Assembly: GCA_003141095.1 (NCBI GenBank)
Contig: PLKM01000069.1
Coordinates: 486 to 40,835 of the forward strand
DNA length: 40,350 bases
Reading direction: 5' to 3'
DNA from: Acidimicrobiaceae bacterium
GTDB taxonomy: Bacteria; Actinomycetota; Acidimicrobiia; Acidimicrobiales; RAAP-2
The notes beneath the pieces are model-generated. The model worked only from the letters and a program-made list of their open reading frames with translations. It was not told the origin of the DNA and made no database searches. Every line of letters begins with the position of its first letter. Positions within the stretch are counted from its first letter, which is position 1. This document shows, piece by piece, positions 26,849-35,717 of this stretch. The translations under genes and the position numbers were made by a program.

Positions 26849-27955
26849 GTGCCGTGGTGGTTGCTACCTTCTCCTTCTTCCGTGTCGATCGCTAGGGCGT
26901 GGCGGGCAGTCACCGTCCTGTGCATCACCGCACTGATCGGTGCAGCGAGCCTCGAGGCTCCGCTGGCTTCCGCGGCGACCAAGCACGAGCACGCGGCGCC
27001 ACGCCTGCGGGCCGGTACCCCGGGCACAATGCTCCCCGGCACCCGATGTCCCGCCTTCCCGGCCGACAACGTTTGGAACACTCCCGTCACCGGACTCGCA
27101 GTCGATGCCAACAGCGCGACCTGGCTCGCCTCGATGAATGCGGAAACTACCTTTCTCCACCCCGACTACGGACCTTCGTCCAACCCCACGAAGCCCTACG
27201 GGATCCCCTGGGTCGTCGTCGCGGCCCGGACGAAGTTCACCACCGTCAAGTTCCTCTACGCCTCGGAGAGCGACCGGCGCCCCTATCCGCTCACCGGCAC
27301 GACCCCGATCGAAGGGGGCTCCGATCGCCATGCCCTGATGGTCACGGCGACGAAGTCGGCCGCGTCGCCAGCGTGCAACCTGTTTGAGACGTACGACACC
27401 CACTACCGGGCCAACGGACGATCCACGGTGGGCTCTGGCGCGATCTGGAACCTCGACTCGAACGCCCTTCGACCCGCGGGCTTCACGTCGGCCGACGCCG
27501 CTGGACTACCGATACTTCCGGGGCTCGTCAACTATGACGAGGTCCGCTCGGGGGCCATGAACCACGCCATTCGCTTCACCGCGCAGTGCACGCAGCGCTC
27601 CTACCTTTGGCCCGCGCGCCACCAAGCCGGTCAGTCCAACCCCGACTGTCCGCCCATGGGGGCGCGCTTCCGACTGAACGCGTCGTTTTCGCTACCCGCC
27701 TCGACCTGCAGCTCCTTCTGCCAGACCGTTGTCACCACAATGAAGACGTATGGTCTGATCCTCGCCGACAACGGCAGCAACTGGTTCTTCCAAGGAACGG
27801 CCGACAGGCGATGGACGGCAGACGAAGTCGACCAACTGAAGCAGATCCCCGCCAGTCAGTTCGTGGGTGTTGACGAGTCGTGCCTGATGGTGACGCCCAA
27901 TTCCGGTCAAGCCCGGCAGCCTGGCACGTCGGCGTACGCGCGCAGCTGTGCCTGA
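26849..27955 (+). CDS. Conserved secreted protein of unknown function (NVWN family)
   Basis: A 368-residue exported protein with a signal segment (about 18-43). The mature domain has CPAFPADNVWNTPV (about 68-81), FLHPDYG, YGIPWVVV, ESDRRPYPLTGTTPIEGGSDRH (about 140-161), SGAIWNLDSNALRPAGFTSADAAGLPILPGLVNYDEV, MNHAIRFT, YLWPARH and ADNGSNWFFQG. I recognise this ordered set from exported proteins in several actinobacteria and other bacteria, but no function is known to me. Conserved His, Asp and Trp clusters could form an enzyme site. The start is a GTG with no ribosome site; later GTGs (26882) are possible. Confidence 0.75.
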   Translation: MPWWLLPSPSSVSIARAWRAVTVLCITALIGAASLEAPLASAATKHEHAAPRLRAGTPGTMLPGTRCPAFPADNVWNTPVTGLAVDANSATWLASMNAETTFLHPDYGPSSNPTKPYGIPWVVVAARTKFTTVKFLYASESDRRPYPLTGTTPIEGGSDRHALMVTATKSAASPACNLFETYDTHYRANGRSTVGSGAIWNLDSNALRPAGFTSADAAGLPILPGLVNYDEVRSGAMNHAIRFTAQCTQRSYLWPARHQAGQSNPDCPPMGARFRLNASFSLPASTCSSFCQTVVTTMKTYGLILADNGSNWFFQGTADRRWTADEVDQLKQIPASQFVGVDESCLMVTPNSGQARQPGTSAYARSCA

Positions 27956-28089
27956 GCGCAAGCTCGGCCGTTCATTCTGAAAGCCTCCGGTGTCGCGAGA
28001 AGATCGAGAACCCGTCGCGAGCGCGACACGTGATCTGTGGCGCGTAACCGCGCTGACAAGAGTCGGTCCCCAGACCATTCCTCAGGAAC

Positions 28090-28791
28090 TCAGATCGAGA
28101 AGTCCTCGCCGGACCACACCCCGGTTTCGGAAGGACGGGCGTCGCGTTGGCTGGCACTACCTTGCACCTGTGTCTCCAACTGGTCCACTCGCGCCAGCAG
28201 CGACTGCAAGCTCGAGCCGAGTAGGTCCGGCATGAACGCAGACTCCAGGTCCGGCCGCTCCGCGTCCAACTGGGGCCGGCTGCGCGAAATGATCTGGCCG
28301 GGCACGCCGACCACCACCGAATTGGGGGGTACCGATTTCACGACAACGGAGTTCGCCCCAATGCGACTGTCGTCACCGATGGTGATGGGGCCGAGAACCT
28401 TGGCTCCCGCACCAATGGTCACCCGGTCGCCAATGGTCGGATGACGCTTTTCGTGGTTCAGACTCGTGCCTCCGAGCGTGACGCCCTGGTAGATGGTCAC
28501 GTCGTCGCCGACCTCAGCGGTCTCGCCGATGACCACCCCGGAAGCGTGATCGATGAAGAGGCGCGCGCCGAGCACGGCGGCCGGGTGGATCTCGACACCC
28601 GTGAGCCACCGCGCGAGCCCGCAGAACGCGCGCGCCGCAAACTTAAGATCCTGCTGCCAGAGCCAATGACTCACGCGGTGGCCCCAGACAGCGTGCACGC
28701 CCGAATAACAGAACGCGATCTCAAGGAGGGAGCGCGCTGCGGGATCGCGTTCGCGAACCGAGTGCAGATCGCGCCGCATGGCTGCCAACAT
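28090..28791 (-). CDS. cysE: Serine O-acetyltransferase
   Basis: A 233-residue left-handed beta-helix enzyme that makes O-acetylserine from serine and acetyl-CoA, feeding Cys[42 protein letters not shown] (about 67-108) is the hexapeptide core with the catalytic His in DHASG. The short N-terminal helical domain is of the EpsC type. A C-terminal extension after [10 protein letters not shown] (about 40 residues, ending GEDFSI) may insert into CysK's active site: the terminal Ile is the usual anchor of the cysteine synthase complex. It starts two bases after the cysK stop. Confidence 0.94.
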   Translation of the reverse strand: MLAAMRRDLHSVRERDPAARSLLEIAFCYSGVHAVWGHRVSHWLWQQDLKFAARAFCGLARWLTGVEIHPAAVLGARLFIDHASGVVIGETAEVGDDVTIYQGVTLGGTSLNHEKRHPTIGDRVTIGAGAKVLGPITIGDDSRIGANSVVVKSVPPNSVVVGVPGQIISRSRPQLDAERPDLESAFMPDLLGSSLQSLLARVDQLETQVQGSASQRDARPSETGVWSGEDFSI

Positions 28792-28793
28792 AC

Positions 28794-29726
28794 TTAGTCG
28801 CTGAGTCCTTCAAAGAGCGGCGTGGAGAGGTAGCGCTCGCCGAAGGACGGGATGATCACGACGATCAACTTGCCCGCGTTCTCGGGGCGCGCCGCCACCT
28901 GGAGTGCGGCCCAAATCGCGGCCCCCGATGAGATGCCCACGAGCAGGCCCTCCTCGCGTGCCGCACGCCGAGCGAGATCGAAGGCGTCCGCGTTCTGCAC
29001 GGTGATGATCTCGTCGATGACGCTGGTATCGAGAATCGCCGGGACAAACCCCGCGCCGATGCCCTGAATAGGGTGAGGCCCCTTCTGGCCGCCCGACAAG
29101 ACCGGTGAGGCCGCCGGCTCGACGGCGATCATCTTCACCGCGGGCTTGCGCTCCTTCAGCAGCTGGCCAATGCCGGTGATCGTCCCTCCGGTGCCGACGC
29201 CCGCGACAACGAAGTCGACCTCGCCATCGGTATCGTTCCAGATCTCCTCCGCGGTGGTGGCGCGGTGAATCGCCGGATTGGCCGGATTCTCGAACTGCTG
29301 GGGAATGAAATAGCGCGAATCGCTCTTGGCGAGTTCTTCCGCCTTGGCAATCGCCCCGCCCATGCCGTCGGGTCCGGGCGTGAGGATCAACTCGGCCCCG
29401 TAGCCTCGCAGCAACGCCCGGCGCTCTTTACTCATGGTCTCGGGCATCGTGAATGCGCACTTGTATCCTCGAGCGGCGCAGACCATGGCCAGCGCAATCC
29501 CCGTGTTTCCACTGGTGGGTTCGAGGATGATCGTGTCGGGCCCTATCAAGCCGGCTTGTTCCGCGGCGTCGATCATGGCAACGCCAATGCGGTCCTTCAC
29601 GCTGTGCGCCGGATTGAAGTATTCGAGCTTGGCTACCACCTGAGCCTGACTGTCGCGGGTCAGCCGGCGCAGACGCACCAGCGGCGTATTCCCGATGAGT
29701 TCAGTAATGTCGTCCGCGATCTTCAT
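28794..29726 (-). CDS. cysK: Cysteine synthase A
   Basis: A 310-residue PLP enzyme that converts O-acetylserine and sulfide to cysteine. The PLP lysine is K44 in [11 protein letters not shown], the substrate loop is TSGNTG (71-76) and the phosphate loop is [13 protein letters not shown] 29726 opens [19 protein letters not shown], the typical N-terminus; the upstream frame to 29774 is not conserved. AAAGGT is about ten bases upstream. It is the first gene of cysK-cysE. Confidence 0.95.
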   Translation of the reverse strand: MKIADDITELIGNTPLVRLRRLTRDSQAQVVAKLEYFNPAHSVKDRIGVAMIDAAEQAGLIGPDTIILEPTSGNTGIALAMVCAARGYKCAFTMPETMSKERRALLRGYGAELILTPGPDGMGGAIAKAEELAKSDSRYFIPQQFENPANPAIHRATTAEEIWNDTDGEVDFVVAGVGTGGTITGIGQLLKERKPAVKMIAVEPAASPVLSGGQKGPHPIQGIGAGFVPAILDTSVIDEIITVQNADAFDLARRAAREEGLLVGISSGAAIWAALQVAARPENAGKLIVVIIPSFGERYLSTPLFEGLSD

Positions 29727-30244
29727 GGTCGGCGTACCTTTCTGGAGTCTCGACGCACACACCCAGACTCTCAAGAAATTCTATCGGCATTGTGGTTTAT
29801 GCATTCTCGGAACAACGGATCGACACAATCTGCACGAGTCGCTGTTGTCCCGTGGTGAACCGAGTCGTCTCACCGGCGATGAGGCCGGGTGCTCCGTTGC
29901 AGGGCTTTCGGAGAACTCCCGTCAAGAGTCACACCTCGAAGTACGGGTGACGTAGTCGATTGCTCGCGTGGAAGGGACGACCAAGAATCGTCAGCAACCG
30001 GTCAACGGGTGTCGCTGATACGGGGATTGAGGGACTCCACCACTCCACGACGTAGCCAACACTTCGCGATGGCGACATCAGGCGTTGGCGGGGTTCGTGG
30101 ACAAGTCTTGGCGACGTGAGGACGCGACAGCGGACGCTGAAGCGGGCAAACGCACGGGTGACGGGCCAGGACCGACCCTATCCGGCGGATATTTTGGGTA
30201 GTTCGGCTCTAGACAACACGAAGTCCAAACTGGATGATATCTGC
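29727..30244. other. Divergent intergenic region, cysK and the L,D-transpeptidase
   Basis: About 520 bases holding both promoters. Short frames on either strand (for example 29889-30119) lack ribosome sites. No riboswitch, repeat or RNA gene was recognised; the 5' extension of the transpeptidase frame (from 30116) looks untranslated. Confidence 0.45.
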
Positions 30245-31108
30245 ATGAGGAGTTTTTCGCGGTCACGCCGCGGGTTGCTAGTGGTTGCCACGGTCATCGC
30301 GGGTTTCTCAGTGAGTTGGGCCAGCCTCGGCGGAGGGGCGTTCGCCAGTTCGACAACTACGAGCACAGTGGCACCTTCAACCTCGACGACGACTGTCACC
30401 GTGCCATCCACCTCGACGACGACTGTCACCGTGCCATCCACCTCGACGACGACCGTCACCGTGGCGCCGAAATCGCCCACGACGACCACCACAGCCAAAC
30501 CTCGTCCGGCTCCGACGTTGCGTCTCGGCGAAACTGGAGCATCGGTGCTCGCTCTGCAGCGACGCCTCACTTCGCTCGGGTACTGGCTCGGGCAACCAAA
30601 CGGGATCTTCGCCGACAGCACCCAGCAGGCGGTGTACGCCTTGCAGAAGGCGGCCTCCATTCAACGAGACGGCGCGGTCGGTCCGGTGACCGCGGCCGCG
30701 CTGAAGCGCGGCGTCAGACCCAAGCCGTGGAAAACGTCCGGGTACGTCGTCGAGGTCAACCTCAACGATGACCTCTTGATGATCGTGAGGAACGGGTCAC
30801 TCGTCTGGACGTTCAACACCTCGACGGGGGGCGGATACACATACGTCGACGAGGGTGTCACCGCCATCGCCGAGACGCCGCGAGGGATCTTTCACGTCTA
30901 CCGCGCAGTGGACGGCATCGTCACCGACTCGCTCGGCCAGTTATGGCGTCCCAGGTACTTCGACGGCGGCTTCGCAATCCACGGCGACTCCTACGTGCCG
31001 GCGTCTCCGGTCTCGCACGGCTGCGTGCGGGTGAGCAACGAGGCCATCGACTGGATCTGGGCGAATAACCTGTTGCCCCTTGGGACCAAGGTCTGGGTGT
31101 ACTCGTGA
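30245..31108 (+). CDS. L,D-transpeptidase with peptidoglycan-binding domain
   Basis: A 287-residue exported enzyme that forms 3-3 peptidoglycan crosslinks or anchors proteins. It has a signal segment (about 8-35), a Thr/Ser/Val linker (36-85), a PG_binding_1 domain (about 92-155, GETGASVLALQRRLTSLGYW) and a YkuD catalytic domain (about 165-287). The active site is SHGCVR with C260 and H258, plus H246 in AIHGDSY. The linker contains three exact PSTSTTTVTV units. ATG 30245 is chosen, since the upstream frame is not signal-like. No partner gene is adjacent. Confidence 0.9.
   Translation: MRSFSRSRRGLLVVATVIAGFSVSWASLGGGAFASSTTTSTVAPSTSTTTVTVPSTSTTTVTVPSTSTTTVTVAPKSPTTTTTAKPRPAPTLRLGETGASVLALQRRLTSLGYWLGQPNGIFADSTQQAVYALQKAASIQRDGAVGPVTAAALKRGVRPKPWKTSGYVVEVNLNDDLLMIVRNGSLVWTFNTSTGGGYTYVDEGVTAIAETPRGIFHVYRAVDGIVTDSLGQLWRPRYFDGGFAIHGDSYVPASPVSHGCVRVSNEAIDWIWANNLLPLGTKVWVYS
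30375..30465 (+). repeat. Three 30-bp tandem repeats in the transpeptidase linker
   Basis: Three nearly identical 30-base units encode PSTSTTTVTV, lying in frame between the signal peptide and the PG-binding domain. In-frame repeats of this kind can change copy number and so linker length. Confidence 0.8.
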
Positions 31109-31539
31109 ACTTGCGTCGAGCAGGGCTGCGCATCCTGGGGACACGTCGAGGCGACTGATTTCTCGAGCACCGTTTCACTGCGCGTCAAGACGTGCAAATT
31201 CCGAACGCCCGTTGAGTGGCCTTCTGCTCCTCCACCCATTCACGCTCACGCTGAGCGCGACACGAATGATGCCCCACGGCTCACCGTGGCTCGACTGTTG
31301 GACCTAGTGGCCGGCTTCGAGCTCTCGGATCCGTCTCCACGCTTCGCCCGTCAGGGCCTAGTTCGACACGCTGGCGACTCGAGGAGGAATGTGCGCACTC
31401 GCACGGGTTGCTCACCGATCGGCACGGTTCTACTGGTGGGCGACGCTCCAGTAGGTTGCAACCAACGAGCGTGACCAGCAGTTCCCTTTGAACGGTTCTG
31501 TCGATCGGGAGCGAAGCAGATGTTCGAGAGGAGAACGTG
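31109..31539. other. Intergenic stretch with one small hairpin
   Basis: No gene is supported. CCACGG-CTCA-CCGTGG (31274-31289) is the only tidy hairpin. The 3' end has the GAGGAGA ribosome site of the next gene. Confidence 0.45.
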
Positions 31540-32367
31540 ATGTCGTACAAGTACGGTCGTCGGCCACCGAAGAACGCACCGGCGCTCTTCTTGAAGAGTT
31601 TCCTGCGCTCGACGGTGCCTCCGCACCCGACCAGCGAGGACTACCTCGCCACGCTCAGCAACTGGCAGATGCTCGGCAACGACGTGGCGGGCGACTGTAA
31701 TGCCGTGGCCTGGGCGAATTTGCGCCGTCTCACCACGGCGACGCTCTCGAGCGAGTACTACCCCACCCAGGCTCAGGTGTGGCAGTTTTACGAAACGCAG
31801 AACCCCCAGTTCGAACCCAACGGAACCGTCCAGACCAACGGCCCGGGCAGCGGTGCCGACCAGGGCATGGACGTGCAGACCGGCCTCGAGTACCTCGAGG
31901 CCAACGGCGGCCCGGACGGCGTGAAAGCGGTCGCCTTCGCCAAGGTCGATCAGAGTGATTCGGCGCAGGTCGACGCGGCGCTGGCGATCTTCGGAGGACT
32001 CTGGCTCGGCATCACGGTGCTCGACGCCAATCAGCAACAGTTCGCGAACGACCAGGCGTGGACCGACGTGAGCGGGTCGCCCATCGACGGCGGCCACGCA
32101 ATCCTCGCGGGCGGCTACACGCCCGACGTGACGTTCATCACGTGGGCCCAGGAGACACGGTTCGCCCCATCGTTCTGGAGCGGCTCGACCGGGGGAACGC
32201 CACTGGTCGAAGAAGCCTGGGTCGTCATCTGGCCCGAGCACCTTGGCTCGCGGGAGTTCTTGCAGGGCATTGATCTGCAACAACTGGCGGCCGACTACCT
32301 CGATCTCACCGGCAACGCCCTCATCCTTCCAACGCTCGGCAAACCAACCCTCTCGAAAGACCGATAA
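31540..32367 (+). CDS. Papain-like cysteine peptidase-like protein
   Basis: A 275-residue protein. NDVAGDCNAVAWANLRR has the nucleophile-like C53, GGHAILAGGY holds H186, and FITWAQET (about 199-206) gives the Trp typical after the third catalytic position. The order and spacing match the papain/C39-like fold, where this Asn-Asp-x-x-GDC start is common in stand-alone bacterial proteins. There is no signal peptide, so it is probably cytoplasmic or exported by another route. GAGGAGA is five bases before ATG 31540 (a GTG at 31537 is less likely). Peptidase activity and substrate are inferred only. Confidence 0.6.
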   Translation: MSYKYGRRPPKNAPALFLKSFLRSTVPPHPTSEDYLATLSNWQMLGNDVAGDCNAVAWANLRRLTTATLSSEYYPTQAQVWQFYETQNPQFEPNGTVQTNGPGSGADQGMDVQTGLEYLEANGGPDGVKAVAFAKVDQSDSAQVDAALAIFGGLWLGITVLDANQQQFANDQAWTDVSGSPIDGGHAILAGGYTPDVTFITWAQETRFAPSFWSGSTGGTPLVEEAWVVIWPEHLGSREFLQGIDLQQLAADYLDLTGNALILPTLGKPTLSKDR

Positions 32368-32650
32368 GCCGCCCCGCACGTAGGTTGAAGCGGTGGAGCG
32401 ACGAATCGACAGTCGCATCGGACCGCTCCGTACGAATCCACGAGACTGCCACTACGTAGCCTCGAAAAGCGTCATCCGACCCATGTCGGAGATGGCCAGA
32501 CCCGGTTGGCGTGCCCAACAACACGGCAGCTCCACGACGAAGATGCCCCACCAACGCCCCGTCAGCACCGGTAGTCAGCCAATTTTACGCGAACCACGGC
32601 AGATCCACGAGGGCAGGGGCTTCCGCCGACAGAATCTCCTCGACGGTGTT
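32368..32650. other. Intergenic tail of the decayed efflux operon
   Basis: Convergent region between the cysteine peptidase-like gene and the ABC remnant. It could hold remains of a second ABC half-transporter, but no coding frame is recognisable. Confidence 0.35.
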
Positions 32651-33223
32651 TCAAGTCTCCAAGCCGTGCTCGAGCGCGCTATCCACCATCTCGAACGCCT
32701 CCCACATCACGGCGTAACGCCCGCCATGCTCGATGAGTTCATCGTGCGTGCCCACCTCGGCGACCCTTCCCTGGTGCATCATCACGATTCGGTCGGCGTG
32801 TCTAGCCGTTTGCAGGCGGTGGGCGATGATGATGGTCGTACCACCGCGCGAGACCTCGTGAATCGCGGCCGTGACGCGAGCCTCGGTCGCGAGGTCGAGG
32901 TTCGAGGTCGCTTCGTCCAGTAGCAAGAGCGCCGGATCGACGAGCTCGGCTCGAGCGAGCGCGATGAGCTGGCGTTGACCCGACGAGAGCGACCGACCGC
33001 GCTCGGAGAGTTCGTGGTGATACCCGCCCGGTAGTTCGGCGATGAACTCATGGGCGCCAACGGCGCGGGCGGCGACCTCGACGCGCGCGACGAGCGGGAT
33101 GATCGTCTGGCAGATGCTTCCAACGACGGCGGCCGACATGGCCAGAAACACGTTGCGCCGATGACCGAGCATGTAGCTCCAAAGATGACGCGCCCACCCG
33201 GGCGAGGTTGTCGGCTCGCTCAC
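32651..33223 (-). pseudogene. ABC exporter with large in-frame internal deletion
   Basis: A 190-residue product. Residues 1-46 are the start of an ABC exporter membrane domain (one helix, VFLAMSAAVVGSICQTIIPLV). The sequence then jumps at about residue 47 to the C-terminal half of the nucleotide-binding domain: VGAHEFIAELPGGY, signature LSSGQRQLIALARAE, Walker B LLLLDEAT, and H-switch AHRLQT. About 390 residues of a normal half-transporter, including five helices and Walker A, are missing, yet the frame is intact. It cannot hydrolyse ATP or transport. GTG 33223 overlaps the marR stop by four bases. It could also be an assembly collapse, which read mapping would show. Confidence 0.85.
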
Positions 33224-33690
33224 GACCCGGTCCTTCGCCGCTCGGCGAGTCGACGCTCGGCCACCTGGTCGAGAGCAACGCCGAGCGAGGCGAGGTCCTC
33301 GCGCAGCCGGTCGCCGTCAGGGGTCTGCTGGCACAGATCATCGAAGAGACGAACCATCTCGGCTTCGACACGTTGGAGCAGGGCGCTGCCGGCGTCGGTG
33401 AGCTGCAGATCGAATGCACGCTGGTCCTATTTCACCTCACCTCGCACGAGGTAGCCCGCGCGGCACAGTGCGTCAACCGCGGCACTGATGGCGGGTCGGC
33501 CAAGTTCGAGGCGTTCGGCGACGCGAGATGCTCGATCCTCTCCCGACGCGATGGCGCTCAGCACGCGGTAGTGGACCATGTTGAGTTCGCTCGAGCGCAC
33601 GAGCGCACGAGCCGCACGAGCCAAGGCTCTGACGGCTTCAACTGACCGCGGCGCGTCGGCCCCGGGGGACTCACGGTCGTGAGTAGTCAT
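33220..33690 (-). pseudogene. MarR-family regulator with in-frame amber stop
   Basis: ATG 33690 opens 87 codons of a MarR winged helix (SSELNMVHYRVLSAIASGEDRA, VAERLELGRPAISAAVDAL, AGYLVRGEVK). A TAG at 33427-33429 follows in the wing. The same frame continues without further stops for 68 codons (DQRAFDLQLTDAGSALLQRV and onward, ending in Glu/Arg-rich dimer helix) to a TGA at 33220. One base change would restore a 156-residue protein of normal size. It overlaps the decayed ABC gene, which it presumably once controlled. Confidence 0.85.
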
Positions 33691-33736
33691 GCGTCCATCG
33701 GAGGCGACTAGTTCGATGACCGAACAATCGTCGCGA

Positions 33737-33748
33737 TGACAACTGTCA
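33737..33748 (-). promoter_or_regulatory. Candidate marR operator dyad
   Basis: TGACAACTGTCA (arms TGACA and TGTCA, 2-base spacer) lies 46 bases before the marR ATG. MarR proteins bind short inverted repeats around their own promoters, so this may be the old operator. No consensus is visible to confirm it. Confidence 0.3.
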
Positions 33749-33840
33749 CGGTCTTCGCCGGCGAGAACTCTCCGTACACGAGTCGTCTCGTCTCGCGAGA
33801 ATCGCGCCCGCCAACCGTGGCAGCTGCAGAAAGACTGTCC

Positions 33841-34500
33841 TTAGGCTTTCCAGTCCGGACCCCGCACCTGGCTCGCTTCGCCCAGCGCTGACCGGACACC
33901 GTCGGCGTCAAAGTCTCGACCGTAGACGGGGCTACCCGGCTGCTGTCGCCACGAATCGTCGAGCCCACCGGCGTCGACCGGGTCGAAGCCGAGCTGATTG
34001 ACCAAATCCATCACGACGTTCTTGGCCGACGCGTCATCGCCCGCCACGGGTAGGGCGATTCGTCCCGGAGTTCCCTGTGGCTTGCCCAACTCGAGCAGGT
34101 GCTGGGCCTGTATTCCATTGAAGGCCTTCACGACCGAGAAGCCGATCTGATCGGCCACCCATCGACTCTCGGTGACGCCAGATTCAATCTCCGCGATAAG
34201 CCCGTCGCGCTGACGTGGGTAGTAGTTACCGGTGTCAATCACGACCACGTTGTCGGCAGCCCCATCCAGAAACCCGACCGGAAGATCGGGAACATTCTTT
34301 TCCGGGATGGTGACGATGACGACCTCAGCACCGAGCGAAGACTCAGACGCCGTCACTGGCGTGGCGCCTGTTTCGGTGGCCAGTTCGCGCAGGGTCTCTG
34401 GACCACGTGAGTTGGCCACCGAGACGTCGTGTCCCAACTCGCTCAGACGTCGGGTGAGTGTGCTGCCAATGTTGCCCGCACCGATGATTCCGATTTTCAT
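33841..34500 (-). CDS. NADP/F420-type oxidoreductase
   Basis: A 219-residue Rossmann protein of the NADP oxidoreductase, coenzyme F420-dependent family (Fno-like). MKIGIIGAGNIGSTLTRRLSELGHDVSVANSRGPE (1-35) is the dinucleotide site; the SR/GP segment after beta-2 favours NADP. VIVTIPEKN, DTGNYYPRQRDG and FNGIQAQHLLELGKP follow. Homologues pass hydride between F420 and NADP, but close relatives lacking F420 contacts are common, so cofactor use is unproven. AGGAG is five bases before the ATG. It precedes marR on the same strand by 150 bases. Confidence 0.82.
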   Translation of the reverse strand: MKIGIIGAGNIGSTLTRRLSELGHDVSVANSRGPETLRELATETGATPVTASESSLGAEVVIVTIPEKNVPDLPVGFLDGAADNVVVIDTGNYYPRQRDGLIAEIESGVTESRWVADQIGFSVVKAFNGIQAQHLLELGKPQGTPGRIALPVAGDDASAKNVVMDLVNQLGFDPVDAGGLDDSWRQQPGSPVYGRDFDADGVRSALGEASQVRGPDWKA

Positions 34501-34815
34501 AAATTCTCCTTTTTCTCAAGCGAATGAGGGATAGACCGAAGGGAATATTTCGTCAGTCCATCACGGCGCCAGTGTAATTACCCGTCAGTCCTCGAGCGAC
34601 ACGCACAGCCTGGGCATTCAGTACAAGGTGATGACCACGCCCGCCGGTGATCTCGAAAGCGACAGCACCGATCAAGAGGCAAGCGAGAAGACGCCTCGTT
34701 GTCGCTCAAAGTTGACCATCCGTACTGGTTGCCTTCGCCGAGCAGCGCTTACGCTGGGCTCGAACTCGAAAGTTGGACGTGGTCTCTATCGAGAACGGTG
34801 GCAGAGGAGAGAGCA
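34501..34815. other. Divergent intergenic region with a 9-base direct repeat
   Basis: CGTCAGTCC occurs at 34551-34559 and 34583-34591, exactly 32 bases apart (about three helical turns), between the divergent reductase and SDR genes. Such spacing suits an activator dimer pair. Open frames reading into the SDR from 34699 look untranslated. Confidence 0.4.
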
Positions 34816-35649
34816 ATGGCGTCAAAGATATGGTTCATCACCGGCACGTCGCGGGGATTCGGTCACGAGTGGGCGCTCGCGGCGCTCGATCGAGGTGACA
34901 AGGTCGTCGCGACCGCCCGCAACGTCCACGCGCTCGAGGGGCTCACCGCGAAGTACGGCGAATCGGTGCTGGCACTCCCCCTCGACGTGACGAATCGCAC
35001 CGCCGTCTTCGACGCTGTGCGCGTCGCCCATGACCACTTCGGGCGACTCGACGTCGTCGTGAACAATGCGGGCTACGGTCAGTTCGGAATGGTCGAAGAG
35101 ATCAACGAGCAAGAAGCGCGCGAGCAGATCGAGACGAACCTCTTCGGCGCGCTCTGGGTCACCCAGGCGGTGCTTCCCTATCTGCGCGAGCAGGCAAGCG
35201 GGCACATCCTGCAGGTCTCCTCGATCGGGGGAATCTCCGCCTTCGCCAACGTTGGCATGTACCACGCATCCAAGTGGGCCCTCGAGGGCATCAGCCAATC
35301 GCTCGCCCTCGAGGTAGCGGACTTCGGGATCAAGGTGACGATCATTGAACCCGGGGGCTACGCCACGGATTGGGGCGGCTCTTCGGCGAAGCACGCTGAA
35401 CTCCTGCCCGCGTACGATGCCGTGCGTGAGAGGAGCGCTCGTTTGCGCTCCCAACGACAGACCGTCTCGGGAGACCCTTTGGCAACGCGAGAGGCTGTGC
35501 TTCGCGTCGTCGACGCCGAGACGCCACCGCTTCGCATCTTCTTTGGCAACGGACCGCTCGCCACCGCGACGGCTGACTACGAGTCCCGGTTGGCGACGTG
35601 GCGCGAATGGGAGCCGGTGTCTGTCGCGGCGCACGGACACGCCGACTGA
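34816..35649 (+). CDS. Short-chain dehydrogenase/reductase
   Basis: A 277-residue classical SDR. The cofactor motif is TGTSRGFG (8-15) with the Rossmann fold; DVVVNNAG (about 81-88) and the active-site Ser in SSIGG with YHASK follow. The C-terminal GNGPLATATADYESRLATW is as in SDRs acting on ketones or in hypothetical oxidoreductases. GAGGAGAG precedes ATG 34816; an upstream frame to 34699 is not conserved. Substrate unknown. Confidence 0.9.
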   Translation: MASKIWFITGTSRGFGHEWALAALDRGDKVVATARNVHALEGLTAKYGESVLALPLDVTNRTAVFDAVRVAHDHFGRLDVVVNNAGYGQFGMVEEINEQEAREQIETNLFGALWVTQAVLPYLREQASGHILQVSSIGGISAFANVGMYHASKWALEGISQSLALEVADFGIKVTIIEPGGYATDWGGSSAKHAELLPAYDAVRERSARLRSQRQTVSGDPLATREAVLRVVDAETPPLRIFFGNGPLATATADYESRLATWREWEPVSVAAHGHAD

Positions 35650-35717
35650 GCGACTGACACCAACTCGAAGGGAGAGCCGGGCATGAATCCGCTGGAGCGA
35701 CCGTTTGGAGATCGCAC

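Noticed and set aside
33427..33429. TAG in marR as pyrrolysine or programmed readthrough
   Set aside because: No pyl genes or special stop context are seen, and the neighbouring ABC gene is also damaged, so decay is simpler.
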